From NCBI RefSeq assembly GCF_001687105.1, contig NZ_CP014599.1, positions 124,001-188,000 on the forward strand: 64,000 nucleotides of DNA. The letters are read 5' to 3'. Both the position numbers and the translations under genes were made by a program. Below are positions 35,221 through 44,394 of the stretch, in pieces. How positions within the stretch are numbered: the first letter of the stretch is position 1; the number at the start of each line of letters is the position of its first letter. Source of the stretch: Salipiger sp. CCB-MM3 (GTDB lineage Bacteria > Pseudomonadota > Alphaproteobacteria > Rhodobacterales > Rhodobacteraceae). Under the pieces are notes generated by a model. It ran no database searches, was not told the DNA's origin, and saw only the letters and a program-made list of their open reading frames with translations.

Positions 35221-36195
35221 ATGCTGACCCTCCCCACCGACCATTGCACCACCGGCGACGCGCTGCACGACCGCCTACCCGACGACGGCGCGGGCCGCAT
35301 CGTGCGCCATATCGCCGATGCGCTGCTGCCTATCGCCGACCGGCTGGCGGCGGGACTGCTGCCCGGCAACCCGGCGCAGATCGTCGGCGACAACGAAAGC
35401 GGCGACGCGCAGAAGGCGCTGGACGTGGGCGCGCATGAGCACATGCTGAAGGCGCTTCAGGGCTGCAACATCCGCCACGTGCTGTCGGAAGAGGCCGAAG
35501 AGGTGGTCACGCTGGATCCTTCGGGCGATTACGATCTGGCCATCGACCCGATCGACGGCTCGGGGTCGATCGGCATCTGCGCGCTGCTGGGGATGCTCTT
35601 CGTCATCTACCCGGCGGGCGACGGCAGCTTCCGCCGCGCGGGCTCCGAGGCGGTGGCGGCGGGCTATGCCTGCTTTGGCCATTCGGTGGATTTCGCATGG
35701 TCGCTGGGCGACGGCGTGCATATCGCCACGCTCGACCGCGCGCTCGGCGATTTCCGCATCGCCTCTGAGAACATCCGGCTGAAGCCGACAACCTCGATGA
35801 TCGCCTATAACGCCTCGAACGAATACCACTGGGGGCCGGGGCTGCAGGCCTATGCGCAGGATCTGCGGGCGGGCACGGACGGGCCGCGCGGCAAGAGCTT
35901 CAACATGCGCTGGCTGGCGGCGGCGGTGGGCGATCTGCACCGCATCATGCTCAAGGGCGGGGCGTTTCTTTATCCGCAGGACAGCCGCAAGGGCTATGAG
36001 CAGGGGCGGCTGCGGCTGGCCTATGAGGCGATCCCCATCGCCTTCATGGTCGAGCAGGCGGGTGGTCGCGCCACCGACGGGCGCCGCCGGATCCTCGATC
36101 TGGTGGCCGAAACCCCGCATGGCTTCTGCCCGGTGATCTTCGGCTCCACCGAAGAGGTCGAACTGATCGAGGGCTATATCGCGCGCCACGGCTGA
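35221..36195 (+). CDS. Class I-like fructose-1,6-bisphosphatase
   Basis: 324 residues. The phosphatase motifs are L-S-E-E-A-E-E near 93 and D-P-I-D-G-S-G-S-I near 108, plus G-G-A-F-L-Y-P near 245. The second motif departs from the usual D-P-L-D-G-S-S-N-I-D, lacking its final Asp. It may be a true fructose-bisphosphatase or a related sugar bisphosphatase. It is a single gene, convergent with the exporter gene 27 nt away. Confidence 0.8.
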   Translation: MLTLPTDHCTTGDALHDRLPDDGAGRIVRHIADALLPIADRLAAGLLPGNPAQIVGDNESGDAQKALDVGAHEHMLKALQGCNIRHVLSEEAEEVVTLDPSGDYDLAIDPIDGSGSIGICALLGMLFVIYPAGDGSFRRAGSEAVAAGYACFGHSVDFAWSLGDGVHIATLDRALGDFRIASENIRLKPTTSMIAYNASNEYHWGPGLQAYAQDLRAGTDGPRGKSFNMRWLAAAVGDLHRIMLKGGAFLYPQDSRKGYEQGRLRLAYEAIPIAFMVEQAGGRATDGRRRILDLVAETPHGFCPVIFGSTEEVELIEGYIARHG

Positions 36196-36221
36196 GCGCG
36201 GCGCGCGGGGGCCGTTGGGCG

Positions 36222-37682
36222 TCAGGCATCCGGCCGCATGTCGGGCGGGCGCCGGACAAAGAAGCTGGCGCCGATCATCACCAGCGAGATCAGCGCGCCG
36301 GTCAGGAACCCGGCCTGCACCCCGGCGGCGGTGGCTTCGGTAAGGCTCGCGCCGCCGGCCATCTCGCTGCCGATGCGGATCGACATGATCGAGACGAAAA
36401 GCGCGATCCCCGCCGCGCCCGCCACCTGCTGCACCGTGCCGATCACTGCCGAGCCGTAGGAATAAAGGTCCTTCGGCAGCGAGCCCAGCGAGGAGGTGAA
36501 GAGCGGCGTGAAGAGAAGCGCCAGCCCGATGCTGAGGATCACATGGCAGGCCAGCACCTGCCAGACCGCGCTCTGCAGCCCCAGCGTCGCCATCGCTCCC
36601 AGTCCCGCGCAGACAAAGACCGCGCCGGGAATGACCAGCTTGCGCGCGCCGACCCGGTCGAAGGTGCGCCCCACGAAGGGCGCCATCAGCCCCATCAAGA
36701 GCCCGCCCGGCAGCAGCAGCAGACCAGCCTCCAGCGGCTCCATGCCCAGCACGTTCTGCATGTAGATCGGCAGCAGGATGATCATGCCGAAGAGCGACAT
36801 CATGCAAAACGCCATCATGATCACCGCGACGGTAAACACCTTCACCCGGAAGGTGCGCAGGTCGAGCAGCGCCCGACCCTGCGGTCCCAGCCGCAGCTGG
36901 CGCAGCACGAAGATCACCAGCACCAAAGCGCCGCCCGCCAGCGGCAGCCAGGGCGGCACCGCGCCGCCGCTGCCGTGGCCTTCGCCAAGCGCTGAAAGCC
37001 CGTAGACCAGCCCGCCGAAGCTCAGCGCCGAGAGCGGCACCGAGATCAGATCGAGCGGCGCCTTGCGCGGCTCGGTGACATTCTGCAGCCGCGCATATCC
37101 CAGTGCCAGCGCCGCCAGCCCGATGGGCAGAACCAGCCAGAACATCCAGCGCCAGTCGAGCACCGCAAGGATCACCCCCGAGATCGTCGGCCCGATCGCC
37201 GGGGCCACCGAGATCACGATCGAGATATTGCCCATGGTTTTGCCGCGGCTCTCGGGCGGCACCAGCGTCATCACCGTGGTCATCAGCAGCGGCATCATGA
37301 TCGCCGTGCCGCAGGCCTGCACGATGCGCCCGGCGATCAGCATGCCCAGCCCCGGTGCCAGCGCGCAGATCAGCGTGCCGGTGCTGAAAAGCCCCATGGC
37401 CATCAGGAACACCGTGCGCGTGTTCAGCCGCTGCAGCAGGAAGCCGGTGATCGGGATCACCACGGCCATGGTCAGCAAAAAGGCGGTGGTCAGCCATTGC
37501 GCGGCATTGGCGGTGATCCCCAGATCACTCATCAGCCGCGGCAGCGCCACGCCCATGATCGTCTCGTTGAGGATCACGGTGAAGGCCGAGACCAGCAGCA
37601 GCAGGATCACCAGACGGTTGCGGGCGGCGTGGTCGGGAGGCGGCGCGGCGGCGGCGCCTTCGGGCTCGGGAGGGCTTTGCAT
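36222..37682 (-). CDS. MFS multidrug exporter, DHA2 (EmrB/QacA) family
   Basis: 486 residues from ATG 37682; an upstream in-frame start at 37718 gives 498. About 13-14 hydrophobic helices can be counted. Motifs include N-E-T-I-M-G-V-A-L-P in helix 1 and W-L-T-T-A-F-L-L in helix 2, both typical of EmrB/QacA exporters. An EmrA partner is not present. It sits alone on the minus strand. Confidence 0.9.
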   Translation of the reverse strand: MQSPPEPEGAAAAPPPDHAARNRLVILLLLVSAFTVILNETIMGVALPRLMSDLGITANAAQWLTTAFLLTMAVVIPITGFLLQRLNTRTVFLMAMGLFSTGTLICALAPGLGMLIAGRIVQACGTAIMMPLLMTTVMTLVPPESRGKTMGNISIVISVAPAIGPTISGVILAVLDWRWMFWLVLPIGLAALALGYARLQNVTEPRKAPLDLISVPLSALSFGGLVYGLSALGEGHGSGGAVPPWLPLAGGALVLVIFVLRQLRLGPQGRALLDLRTFRVKVFTVAVIMMAFCMMSLFGMIILLPIYMQNVLGMEPLEAGLLLLPGGLLMGLMAPFVGRTFDRVGARKLVIPGAVFVCAGLGAMATLGLQSAVWQVLACHVILSIGLALLFTPLFTSSLGSLPKDLYSYGSAVIGTVQQVAGAAGIALFVSIMSIRIGSEMAGGASLTEATAAGVQAGFLTGALISLVMIGASFFVRRPPDMRPDA

Positions 37683-37718
37683 CACTCGTGTCTCTGAAAA
37701 TCGGGAAGGACCGGCCAC

Positions 37719-38084
37719 GGCGGACGCTGCGGACCCCGCGCCGGTGCCCCGTACCTAGGCCGCCGCCGCGCCCCGCGCAACCCGCGCCGCCCGCCGGGCG
37801 CCCCCGGCGCGGATCCCCGCCATCTTCTTCTCTTTTCAAATACGCATATCGGGGCCTGCGCCACATGCGCAGCGATGGGTGGCTTGGAGAGACATTGCAG
37901 GATGGCGATATAAAAGAGAATGACATGCTACCGAATGTCAGAAACGGTAAGAGAGGATACTACATATTCACCAAAACGCTGCAAAAAATGGAAACCCGCT
38001 TCGGGTCTCGACTGGTAGCCTCTGCGCAGCGCGTCACTGCGCGACCAGCCCTCTCCCAGACCCAAAAGACCAAAGAGACTTCCC
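37719..38084. other. Intergenic region between exporter and aminotransferase genes
   Basis: No convincing gene. It holds one arm of the repeated element (37824-37846), a less GC-rich stretch with many A-runs near 37900-38000, and a short ACCCG-CTT-CGGGT inverted repeat at 37994-38006. Promoters for both divergent genes should lie here. Confidence 0.5.
37824..37846 (+). repeat. Single arm of a repeated intergenic element
   Basis: CTTCTTCTCTTTTCAAATAC followed by GCA matches the arm of the inverted repeat at 19043-19099 and the copy at 4837-4859. All three copies are in intergenic DNA. Confidence 0.6.
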
Positions 38085-39518
38085 ATGCCCCTTCCTGATC
38101 CCACCGCCCTGCTGTCCTCGTTCCGCGCGTCGCTGCCCGAGGCGCCCCAGATGGGCGGCGATCTGGTGGGCAAGGGCGCGATGATCGACGGGTCGTTCGG
38201 GCCCAAGCCTCTGGTCTACGCCGATTACGTGGCTTCGGGGCGGGCGCTGCGGACGCTCGAGATGTTCATGCTCGAGCAGGTGCTGCCCTATTACGCCAAC
38301 AGCCACACCGAGGCGTCTTTCTGCGGCGGCTATATGACCCGGCTGCGCGCCGCCGCCCGCGCCACGATCGCCGCCCATTGCGGCGCCAGCGCCGAGGCGC
38401 ATGCGGTGATCTTCGCGGGCAGCGGCGCCACGGCGGGGATCAACCGGCTGGTGCCTCTGCTGGGCGCCGATCAGGGCCGGGTGAAAGTGATCATCGGCCC
38501 CTATGAGCATCACTCCAACATCCTGCCGTGGCGCGAGAGCGGCGCGGAGGTGATTGAGCTGCCCGAGGATCCGCGCGGCGGCCCCGATCTTGCGGCGCTG
38601 GATGCGGCGCTTGCCGATGCCCCGGCCTACGATCGGGTGATCTGCGCCTTCTCGGCGGCGTCGAATGTCTCGGGGATCATCGCCGATGTGGAAGGGCTGA
38701 CGGCGCGGGTCAAAGCGGCGGGCGCGCTGATGCTCTGGGATTACGCTGGCGGCGGGCCTTACCTGCCCATGGACATGACGCCCGGAGGCGCCGAGATCGA
38801 CGCGCTGGTGTTCTCGCCGCATAAGTTCATCGGCGGGCCGGGCGCGTCGGGCGTGCTGGTGCTGCGCCGCGATGCGGTGGTCTCGGACCGGCCCACATGG
38901 GTCGGCGGCGGCACCGTGCGCTTCGTGTCCTCCGAAGGGCATGACTATTCCGGCGCGCTGGAAGCGCGGGAAGAGGCGGGCACGCCCAATGTCGTCGGCG
39001 ACATCCGCGCGGCGCTGGCGGTGATCGTCAAGGAAGAGATCGGCGCGGCCTACATGGCGCAGCGCAATGCCGAGCTTGCCGCCCGCGCCATCGCCGCGTG
39101 GCAGGGCGAGCCGGGGATCGAGCTGCTCGGCAACACCGAGCCTGCGCGGATCCCCGTGCTGTCTTTCCGCCTGCGCGATCCGCGCGGTGGCTACATCCAC
39201 CAGCAATTGGCGACCAAGATGCTGAGCGACCGTTTCGGCATTCAGGCCCGCGGCGGCTGCGCCTGCGCCGGACCCTATGTGCTGCGCCTGCTGGGCTATG
39301 ATGCACAGAGCGCCGCCGATGTGCGGGACCATATCCTGTCGGGGCATGAGCTGGAAAAGCCGGGTTTCGTGCGGCTCAACCTGTCGGTGCTGATGAGCGA
39401 GGCCGAGGTCGACTTCATCCTGCAGAGCGTCGCGACGCTGTCGCGCGATGCGGTGGCTCATGTGGATGGCTATGAGGTCGACGCCGGGAGGGCGATCTTC
39501 TCGGCCAGCGCGGCGTAA
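38085..39518 (+). CDS. Class V aminotransferase (cysteine desulfurase-like)
   Basis: 477 residues. The PLP lysine is Lys247 in F-S-P-H-K-F-I-G-G-P-G. The C-terminal part contains G-G-C-A-C-A-G-P-Y (Cys392, Cys394), a position that resembles the persulphide-loop cysteine of desulfurases. Other markers are Y-A-D-Y-V-A-S-G-R-A and Y-E-H-H-S-N-I-L-P-W. It could be a cysteine desulfurase or a related lyase. No partner genes are next to it. Confidence 0.82.
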   Translation: MPLPDPTALLSSFRASLPEAPQMGGDLVGKGAMIDGSFGPKPLVYADYVASGRALRTLEMFMLEQVLPYYANSHTEASFCGGYMTRLRAAARATIAAHCGASAEAHAVIFAGSGATAGINRLVPLLGADQGRVKVIIGPYEHHSNILPWRESGAEVIELPEDPRGGPDLAALDAALADAPAYDRVICAFSAASNVSGIIADVEGLTARVKAAGALMLWDYAGGGPYLPMDMTPGGAEIDALVFSPHKFIGGPGASGVLVLRRDAVVSDRPTWVGGGTVRFVSSEGHDYSGALEAREEAGTPNVVGDIRAALAVIVKEEIGAAYMAQRNAELAARAIAAWQGEPGIELLGNTEPARIPVLSFRLRDPRGGYIHQQLATKMLSDRFGIQARGGCACAGPYVLRLLGYDAQSAADVRDHILSGHELEKPGFVRLNLSVLMSEAEVDFILQSVATLSRDAVAHVDGYEVDAGRAIFSASAA

Positions 39519-39642
39519 GATAGATGCGCTGATGCGCCCGGAACCAAGGCGAAGCCGCCGGGCGAGCGGTCGTTCATTGTGGCGCCATCGGTTCAAGCCC
39601 GATGGACGACGCCGTTCGGGCGGGCTGGCGCTTTGGCATCCT

Positions 39643-39666
39643 CGCACGACAGAAGGAAGTCGTGCG
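39643..39666. terminator. Hairpin downstream of the aminotransferase gene
   Basis: CGCACGAC (39643-39650) and GTCGTGCG (39659-39666) form a perfect 8-bp stem with an 8-nt loop between convergent genes. There is no T-run. The rest of 39519-39751 shows no gene. Confidence 0.4.
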
Positions 39667-39751
39667 GATTTGGCTGGGATAAAGTGCGGACCTCAATCGC
39701 CCCGGCGCCATCCCACGGGCCGGCGCTCGCCCGGCTCCCATCCGTCTTGCC

Positions 39752-40213
39752 TCAGGCGTAGTCCAGCGGCAGTTCGGTGCTCGACTTGATCGTCTCCATG
39801 GCGAACATCGACGAGACGTCGTGGATCTCCACCTTGTCGATCAGCCGCTGGTAGACCCGGTCGTAGGTGGCGATGTCCGGCACCACGACGCGCAGCATGT
39901 AATCGGTCTCGCCCGCCAGCCGGAAGATGTCGACGATCTCGGGGATACTCTCGGCGGCTTTGACGAAGGCGCGGGCCCATTCGCGGCTGTGCTGGTTGGT
40001 GCGGATCGCCATGAACACCGACACGCCGACGTTCAGCTTTTCTTCGTCCAGCAGCACCACGCGGCGTTTGAAATAGCCGCGCTCCTCGAGCTTGCGGATG
40101 CGGCGCCAGCAGGGGGTGGTGGTCAGCCCGATCTCAGCGGCGATCTCGGCCACCGCCATCTCGGAGTTGCGCTGCAGAAGGGAGAGTATCTTGCGATCGT
40201 AGGAATCGAGCAT
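39752..40213 (-). CDS. Lrp/AsnC-family transcriptional regulator
   Basis: 153 residues, standard for the family. The N-terminal helix-turn-helix (D-R-K-I-L-S-L-L-Q-R-N then A-E-I-A-A-E-I-G-L-T-T-T-P-C-W-R-R-I) precedes an effector-binding domain (about 65-150) with G-E-T-D-Y-M-L-R. It stands 62 nt after the LysR gene on the same strand and may sense an amino acid, which would fit the neighbouring operon. Confidence 0.92.
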   Translation of the reverse strand: MLDSYDRKILSLLQRNSEMAVAEIAAEIGLTTTPCWRRIRKLEERGYFKRRVVLLDEEKLNVGVSVFMAIRTNQHSREWARAFVKAAESIPEIVDIFRLAGETDYMLRVVVPDIATYDRVYQRLIDKVEIHDVSSMFAMETIKSSTELPLDYA

Positions 40214-40275
40214 GGGATTGCGCCTGTTAGGTCGTTTTGCGCAATCCTATCCCGGTCAGCGGCGCATTGGTAGCA

Positions 40276-41220
40276 TCACGCCCGCTGCGGCGGCTCGGCA
40301 ATCAGCAGATCGCTGTCGGCAAAGGCGGCGCGCAGGTCCGACATGAAGCTGTGCAACAGCCCCGAGTAGGGCACGCCGCGGCGGGTATACATCACCGCTT
40401 TCACCTCGCAGGCGGGCAGGAAGGGTTTGCACACCAGCCCGTCGGAGGCATGGGTGGTGGCCGAATAGGGATCGACCACGGTCACCCCGAGATGCTGCGC
40501 GGCCAGTGCCGTGGCGGTGGCGCAATAGCGCACCTCGATGCGCGGCGCGTAGGTGGCGCCGACCTGCTCATAGGCCTTGCGCACCAACTGCCCGAGGTTC
40601 GAGGCGGTCTCCAGCCCGACCAGCGGCTGATCCTGCAGATCGAGTGCGGTGAGATGCGGCTTGGCGGCGAGCGCGCTGTTCTTGGGCACCAGCGCGACCA
40701 TATGCGCGCGCTGCAGCACGTCGACATTCACCGCAGGCTGGCGGTCGTGGTCGATGGCGAGGCCAATGTCGGCCTGTCCGCTCTGCACCGCGTCCTTGAC
40801 CTGTTCGAGCCGCCGCACGTCGAAGGCGACCGAGACGTCGGGGCGCGCATCGAGAAACCGGCGCAATGCGACCGGGGCCACGGAATAGCCAAGCGGCGGG
40901 GTGGCGATCACCTTGAGGCGACCGGCCATGCCCAGCTTCATGTCGCGGGCGCGCTGCGAGAAGCCGCGCATCAGGCTGAACACCGGGCGGATCTCGTCGT
41001 AGAGGGATTTCGCCTCGGCGGTGGGCTGCAGGCGGCGGCCGGTGCGTTCGAACAGCGTCAGACCCAGCTGCGATTCCAGCTGCCGCAGCCCGGCAGAGAC
41101 CGCGGGCTGCGAGATGCGCAGCTGTTCCGCGGCCTCGACCGTGGTGGCGCAGCGCATCATCGCGGCAAAGATCTCGAGCAGCCGCAGCGAGACCTCCGGC
41201 AGCCCGTCGACGCTGCTCAT
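40276..41220 (-). CDS. LysR-family transcriptional regulator
   Basis: 314 residues. The helix-turn-helix is near 20-60 (T-T-V-E-A-A-E-Q-L-R-I-S-Q-P-A-V-S-A-G-L). The co-inducer domain covers about 95-300. It overlaps the racemase gene by 4 nt as the last gene of the hydantoin operon, unlike most LysR genes, which are divergent from their targets. It probably regulates this operon in response to a hydantoin or amino acid. Confidence 0.9.
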   Translation of the reverse strand: MSSVDGLPEVSLRLLEIFAAMMRCATTVEAAEQLRISQPAVSAGLRQLESQLGLTLFERTGRRLQPTAEAKSLYDEIRPVFSLMRGFSQRARDMKLGMAGRLKVIATPPLGYSVAPVALRRFLDARPDVSVAFDVRRLEQVKDAVQSGQADIGLAIDHDRQPAVNVDVLQRAHMVALVPKNSALAAKPHLTALDLQDQPLVGLETASNLGQLVRKAYEQVGATYAPRIEVRYCATATALAAQHLGVTVVDPYSATTHASDGLVCKPFLPACEVKAVMYTRRGVPYSGLLHSFMSDLRAAFADSDLLIAEPPQRA

Positions 41221-41870
41221 TCAGGCGCCCCGACCAGACCCAGCGCCATGGCGGCGCCTGCCTGCACCGGGTCGATCACCGCGATGCCAATGTCCCGCTC
41301 CAGCTTGGCGCGGATCGGCGCCATGCCAGCGCAGCCCAGCACCACCGCGCCCGCGCCTTTCTCGGCCAGTTCGCGGCCAAGGGTGACGCACATGCCATAG
41401 ACATCCGGGTCGCGGCCCGAGGCTTCGGCGGAGACGCCGGGCAGGGCCAGTTCAGCGGCGAGGCGGCTTTCAACGCCCATGGCGCGGATCTTCACCCGGT
41501 GGCGGGCGACCGAGCCGGGGGCCAGCGCGATGATGCCAAAGAGATCGGCGCGCGCCATGGCGGTAAGAATGCCCGCCTCCTGCACGCCGATCACCGGCTG
41601 TTTGACCAGCGTCCGGGTGAGCTCGACGCCCGGGTCCGAGAAACAGGCCGAGACATAGGCCGCCGCATCGGGCCGCGCCTGCGCCGCCTCGGCGAAGCCG
41701 AGCCCGGCGCGGGCCACGTCTTCGGCGGTCATGATCGTCGCCGGGGAGGCGGGCAGATCGGTGACCTCGAAAGCCGGGCCCTGCGCGGGGGCGAGATGCG
41801 CGATGGCCGCAGCGATGCCCTGCGTCACGCTGGCGGCGGAGTTGGGGTTGATGATCAGAATCGGGCCCAT
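41217..41870 (-). CDS. hyuE: Asp/Glu/hydantoin racemase
   Basis: 217 residues. The two catalytic cysteines are Cys76 (S-A-C-F-S-D-P-G) and Cys180 (L-G-C-A-G-M). The N-terminus I-L-I-I-N-P-N-S-A-A-S-V-T matches hydantoin racemases. It would interconvert D- and L-5-substituted hydantoins so that the D-specific hydantoinase can use both. It is coupled to hydantoinase by a one-base overlap. Confidence 0.9.
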   Translation of the reverse strand: MGPILIINPNSAASVTQGIAAAIAHLAPAQGPAFEVTDLPASPATIMTAEDVARAGLGFAEAAQARPDAAAYVSACFSDPGVELTRTLVKQPVIGVQEAGILTAMARADLFGIIALAPGSVARHRVKIRAMGVESRLAAELALPGVSAEASGRDPDVYGMCVTLGRELAEKGAGAVVLGCAGMAPIRAKLERDIGIAVIDPVQAGAAMALGLVGAPE

Positions 41871-43324
41871 CAGCGCAGCACCGCGCCGAAGTTCTGCGAA
41901 GGATCAAGCTCCTTGGCGGTGTAGCCGGGCTTGCCGCGCAGATCGACCGGCTGGCGGGCGACGAAACGGCCCTGACCTTCTTTGGCCTTCAGCTCGCCAT
42001 GCTCGACGATCACCGCGCCGCGGTTCATCACCACCTCGGGCTTGCCGGTGATCTCCATGCCTTCGAATGGCGTGTAATCCATGTTGTCGTGCTGGTCCGC
42101 GGCGGTCACGGTGACGCGCTCTTCGGGGTTCCAGATGGCGATGTCGGCATCCATGCCCGGCGCGATCCGGCCCTTGGTGGCGCAGCCGAAGGTCTTGGCG
42201 GCGTTGGTGGACGAGAGCGCCACGAACTGCTCGAGCGTGATGCGGCCCTTCACCACCCCTTCAGAGAAGAGATAGGGCAGGCGCGCGGCGATGCCGGGCA
42301 TGCCGTTGGCGATCTTCGGATAGGGAATATCCTTGCCGTTCAGGAACTTGCCGGTCTCGTCGAAACGGTAGGGCGCGTGGTCCGAGCTGACGCTTTCGAA
42401 GGTGCCCTGCGCGATGTGGTGCCAGAGCGCGTCTTGCGTCTGCGCATCGCGCAGCGGCGGCGAGCAGATGTATTTCGCGCCTTCCATGCCGGGGCGGTCG
42501 AGGTCTTGGCGGGTGAGCGCGAGGTACTGCGGGCAGGTTTCGGCGAAGAGCTTGGCACCGTTGAATTTCTCGCGGCGGACGATCTCGGCGCCGCCCTCGG
42601 TCGAGACGTGCACGATGAACAGCGGCGCATCCACCAGCTTGGCCAACTGAATGGCGCGGTTGATCGCCTCCTGCTCGGCCAGTTCGGGACGCGAGACGGC
42701 GTGATACTTGGGCGCGGTGAGGCCCTTGTCCGCCAGCTGGCGGTTCATCCATTTGACCATGTCGTTGTTCTCGGCATGGACCATCGTGATCGCGCCGTGC
42801 TCGCGCGCGACGGTGAGGATGTCGAGCATGCCGCCATCGCCGAGGTTCATCAGGTCATAGGTCATGAAGACCTTGAAGGAGGTGATGCCGCGGGCGAAGG
42901 CGCGGGGCAGCTGGTCTTCCAGAACCTCGGGTTTCGGGTCGGAGATGATCAGGTGGTACGAATAGTCGATCACCGAGCGGGCGGCGCGGGCGTCATAGGT
43001 GGCAATGACGTCATCGACCGACTGGCCGCGCTGCTGCGCCGCGAAGGGGATGAACGACGAGTTGCCGCCATAGGCCGCCGAGATCGAGCCCGAGAGATAG
43101 TCGTCGGCGGTCATCACGCCCGAAGAGCTTTCCTGCGCGATATGGGCATGCGCCTCGATGCCGCCGGGCATGACGATGCGCCCGCCCGCGTCGATCCGGC
43201 GCTCGCCCCCGGCGAGGGTTTCGGCCACCGCGACGATGCGGCCATCCTTGATGCCGATGTCGCCCTTGGCCGTGTAATCGGCGGTCGCGATCATGCCGCC
43301 GTGGATCACCGTATCGAATTGCAT
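41870..43324 (-). CDS. hyuA: D-hydantoinase/dihydropyrimidinase
   Basis: 484 residues of the amidohydrolase superfamily. The metal site has H-A-H at 59 and 61, and the bridging carboxylated lysine is Lys151 in I-T-S-F-K-V-F-M. The C-terminal half has S-S-D-H-A-P and N-A-A-K-T-F. It opens hydantoin rings to N-carbamoyl amino acids, the substrate of the next gene product. Dihydropyrimidine use is possible too. Confidence 0.92.
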   Translation of the reverse strand: MQFDTVIHGGMIATADYTAKGDIGIKDGRIVAVAETLAGGERRIDAGGRIVMPGGIEAHAHIAQESSSGVMTADDYLSGSISAAYGGNSSFIPFAAQQRGQSVDDVIATYDARAARSVIDYSYHLIISDPKPEVLEDQLPRAFARGITSFKVFMTYDLMNLGDGGMLDILTVAREHGAITMVHAENNDMVKWMNRQLADKGLTAPKYHAVSRPELAEQEAINRAIQLAKLVDAPLFIVHVSTEGGAEIVRREKFNGAKLFAETCPQYLALTRQDLDRPGMEGAKYICSPPLRDAQTQDALWHHIAQGTFESVSSDHAPYRFDETGKFLNGKDIPYPKIANGMPGIAARLPYLFSEGVVKGRITLEQFVALSSTNAAKTFGCATKGRIAPGMDADIAIWNPEERVTVTAADQHDNMDYTPFEGMEITGKPEVVMNRGAVIVEHGELKAKEGQGRFVARQPVDLRGKPGYTAKELDPSQNFGAVLR

Positions 43325-43445
43325 CTGATCTCTCCTTGCGTGCCGCCGCTGGCGGCCTATCCGTCTGTCCCCGCGGGGACGGGCGCCGGGACAGGGCCCC
43401 GGCGCACTTGTTGTAATCCGGTTCTCGTCCGGTTTTATTCCGGTC

Positions 43446-44372
43446 TTATTCCGGCACTTTCACGCCGGTCTGCTCGGCGATCAGCCCGTAGTGCTCGATC
43501 CGGCGGTGCGCCGCGAAGTTGAACACCGTGGACTTGCCGAAGTCGCATTTGGCGAAATCCGCCTCATGCACGATCAACTCGTCGCCTTCGCCTTCCGCCT
43601 TTGCCACGACGAAGCCATCGGGGTCCACGATGATCGACCCGGCGAACATGTGGTTGCCGTCTTCCATGCCGCATTTGGCCACCGCCACCGCGTAGGTCGA
43701 GTTCTGATAGGCACCCGCGCAGACCGAGAGTTCATGGTGGTACATGCGCCGCTCGATGCCTTCCTCGGCCGAGAGGTTGTTCTGGCTGGGGGTGTTGTAG
43801 CCGATGGTCACCAGCTGCACGCCCTGCAGGCCCAGCACGCGCCAAGTCTCAGGCCAGCGGCGGTCGTTGCAGATCGCCATGCCCATGACCACGCCTTGGT
43901 TCTTGACCACGCCAAAGCCGGTGTCGCCGGGCAGGAAGTAGCGCTTTTCAAGATGCTGGTGGGTGCGCTCGGGCTCGAACTGGGAATGGCCGGGCAGGTG
44001 GGTCTTGCGGTACTTCAGCACGATCTCGCCCTCGGGGGAGACGATGATCGAGGTGTTAAAATGCTCGCCTTCCGGCGTCAGCTCGCAGTAGCCGAAGGTG
44101 AAGCCCATGCCGTATTCGCGCGCCTTGTCAAAGAGCGGCTGCACGGCGGCGTTGGGCATCTGGCTCTCGAACCAATGGTCGAACTCGGCGCGGTCCTCGA
44201 CGTAGAAGCGCGGGAAGAAGGTGGTCAGCGTCATCTCGGGGTAGACGAGGTATTTCACACCCTTCTCGTGCGCCTGCTCCATCAGGGCGACCATCCGGGC
44301 GACGACCTCTTCACGGGTCTCGTCCTTCTGGATGCCGCCGATCTGGGCGCCGCCGATAATCATCTTCGTCAT
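43446..44372 (-). CDS. N-carbamoyl-D-amino acid hydrolase
   Basis: 308 residues of the nitrilase superfamily. The triad is Glu46 (Y-P-E-M-T-L-T-T-F-F-P), Lys123 (Y-R-K-T-H-L-P-G-H) and Cys168 (A-I-C-N-D-R-R-W-P-E). The surrounding sequence closely matches known D-carbamoylases. It cleaves N-carbamoyl-D-amino acids to D-amino acid, ammonia and carbon dioxide. It lies 121 nt before hydantoinase in the same operon. Confidence 0.93.
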   Translation of the reverse strand: MTKMIIGGAQIGGIQKDETREEVVARMVALMEQAHEKGVKYLVYPEMTLTTFFPRFYVEDRAEFDHWFESQMPNAAVQPLFDKAREYGMGFTFGYCELTPEGEHFNTSIIVSPEGEIVLKYRKTHLPGHSQFEPERTHQHLEKRYFLPGDTGFGVVKNQGVVMGMAICNDRRWPETWRVLGLQGVQLVTIGYNTPSQNNLSAEEGIERRMYHHELSVCAGAYQNSTYAVAVAKCGMEDGNHMFAGSIIVDPDGFVVAKAEGEGDELIVHEADFAKCDFGKSTVFNFAAHRRIEHYGLIAEQTGVKVPE

Positions 44373-44394
44373 GGGAGTTTCCTTTCAGGGACGT

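Noticed and set aside
35221..36195. Inositol monophosphatase as identity of this gene
   Set aside because: The length and the L-S-E-E-A-E-E and G-G-A-F-L-Y-P segments fit fructose-bisphosphatase better.
37925..38098. Possible small gene before the aminotransferase gene
   Set aside because: The frame has poor composition, no clear ribosome-binding site, and its end overlaps the true start at 38085.
39519..39751. Degenerate gene or mobile remnant after the aminotransferase gene
   Set aside because: No frame with a recognisable domain was found; only a short hairpin is supported.
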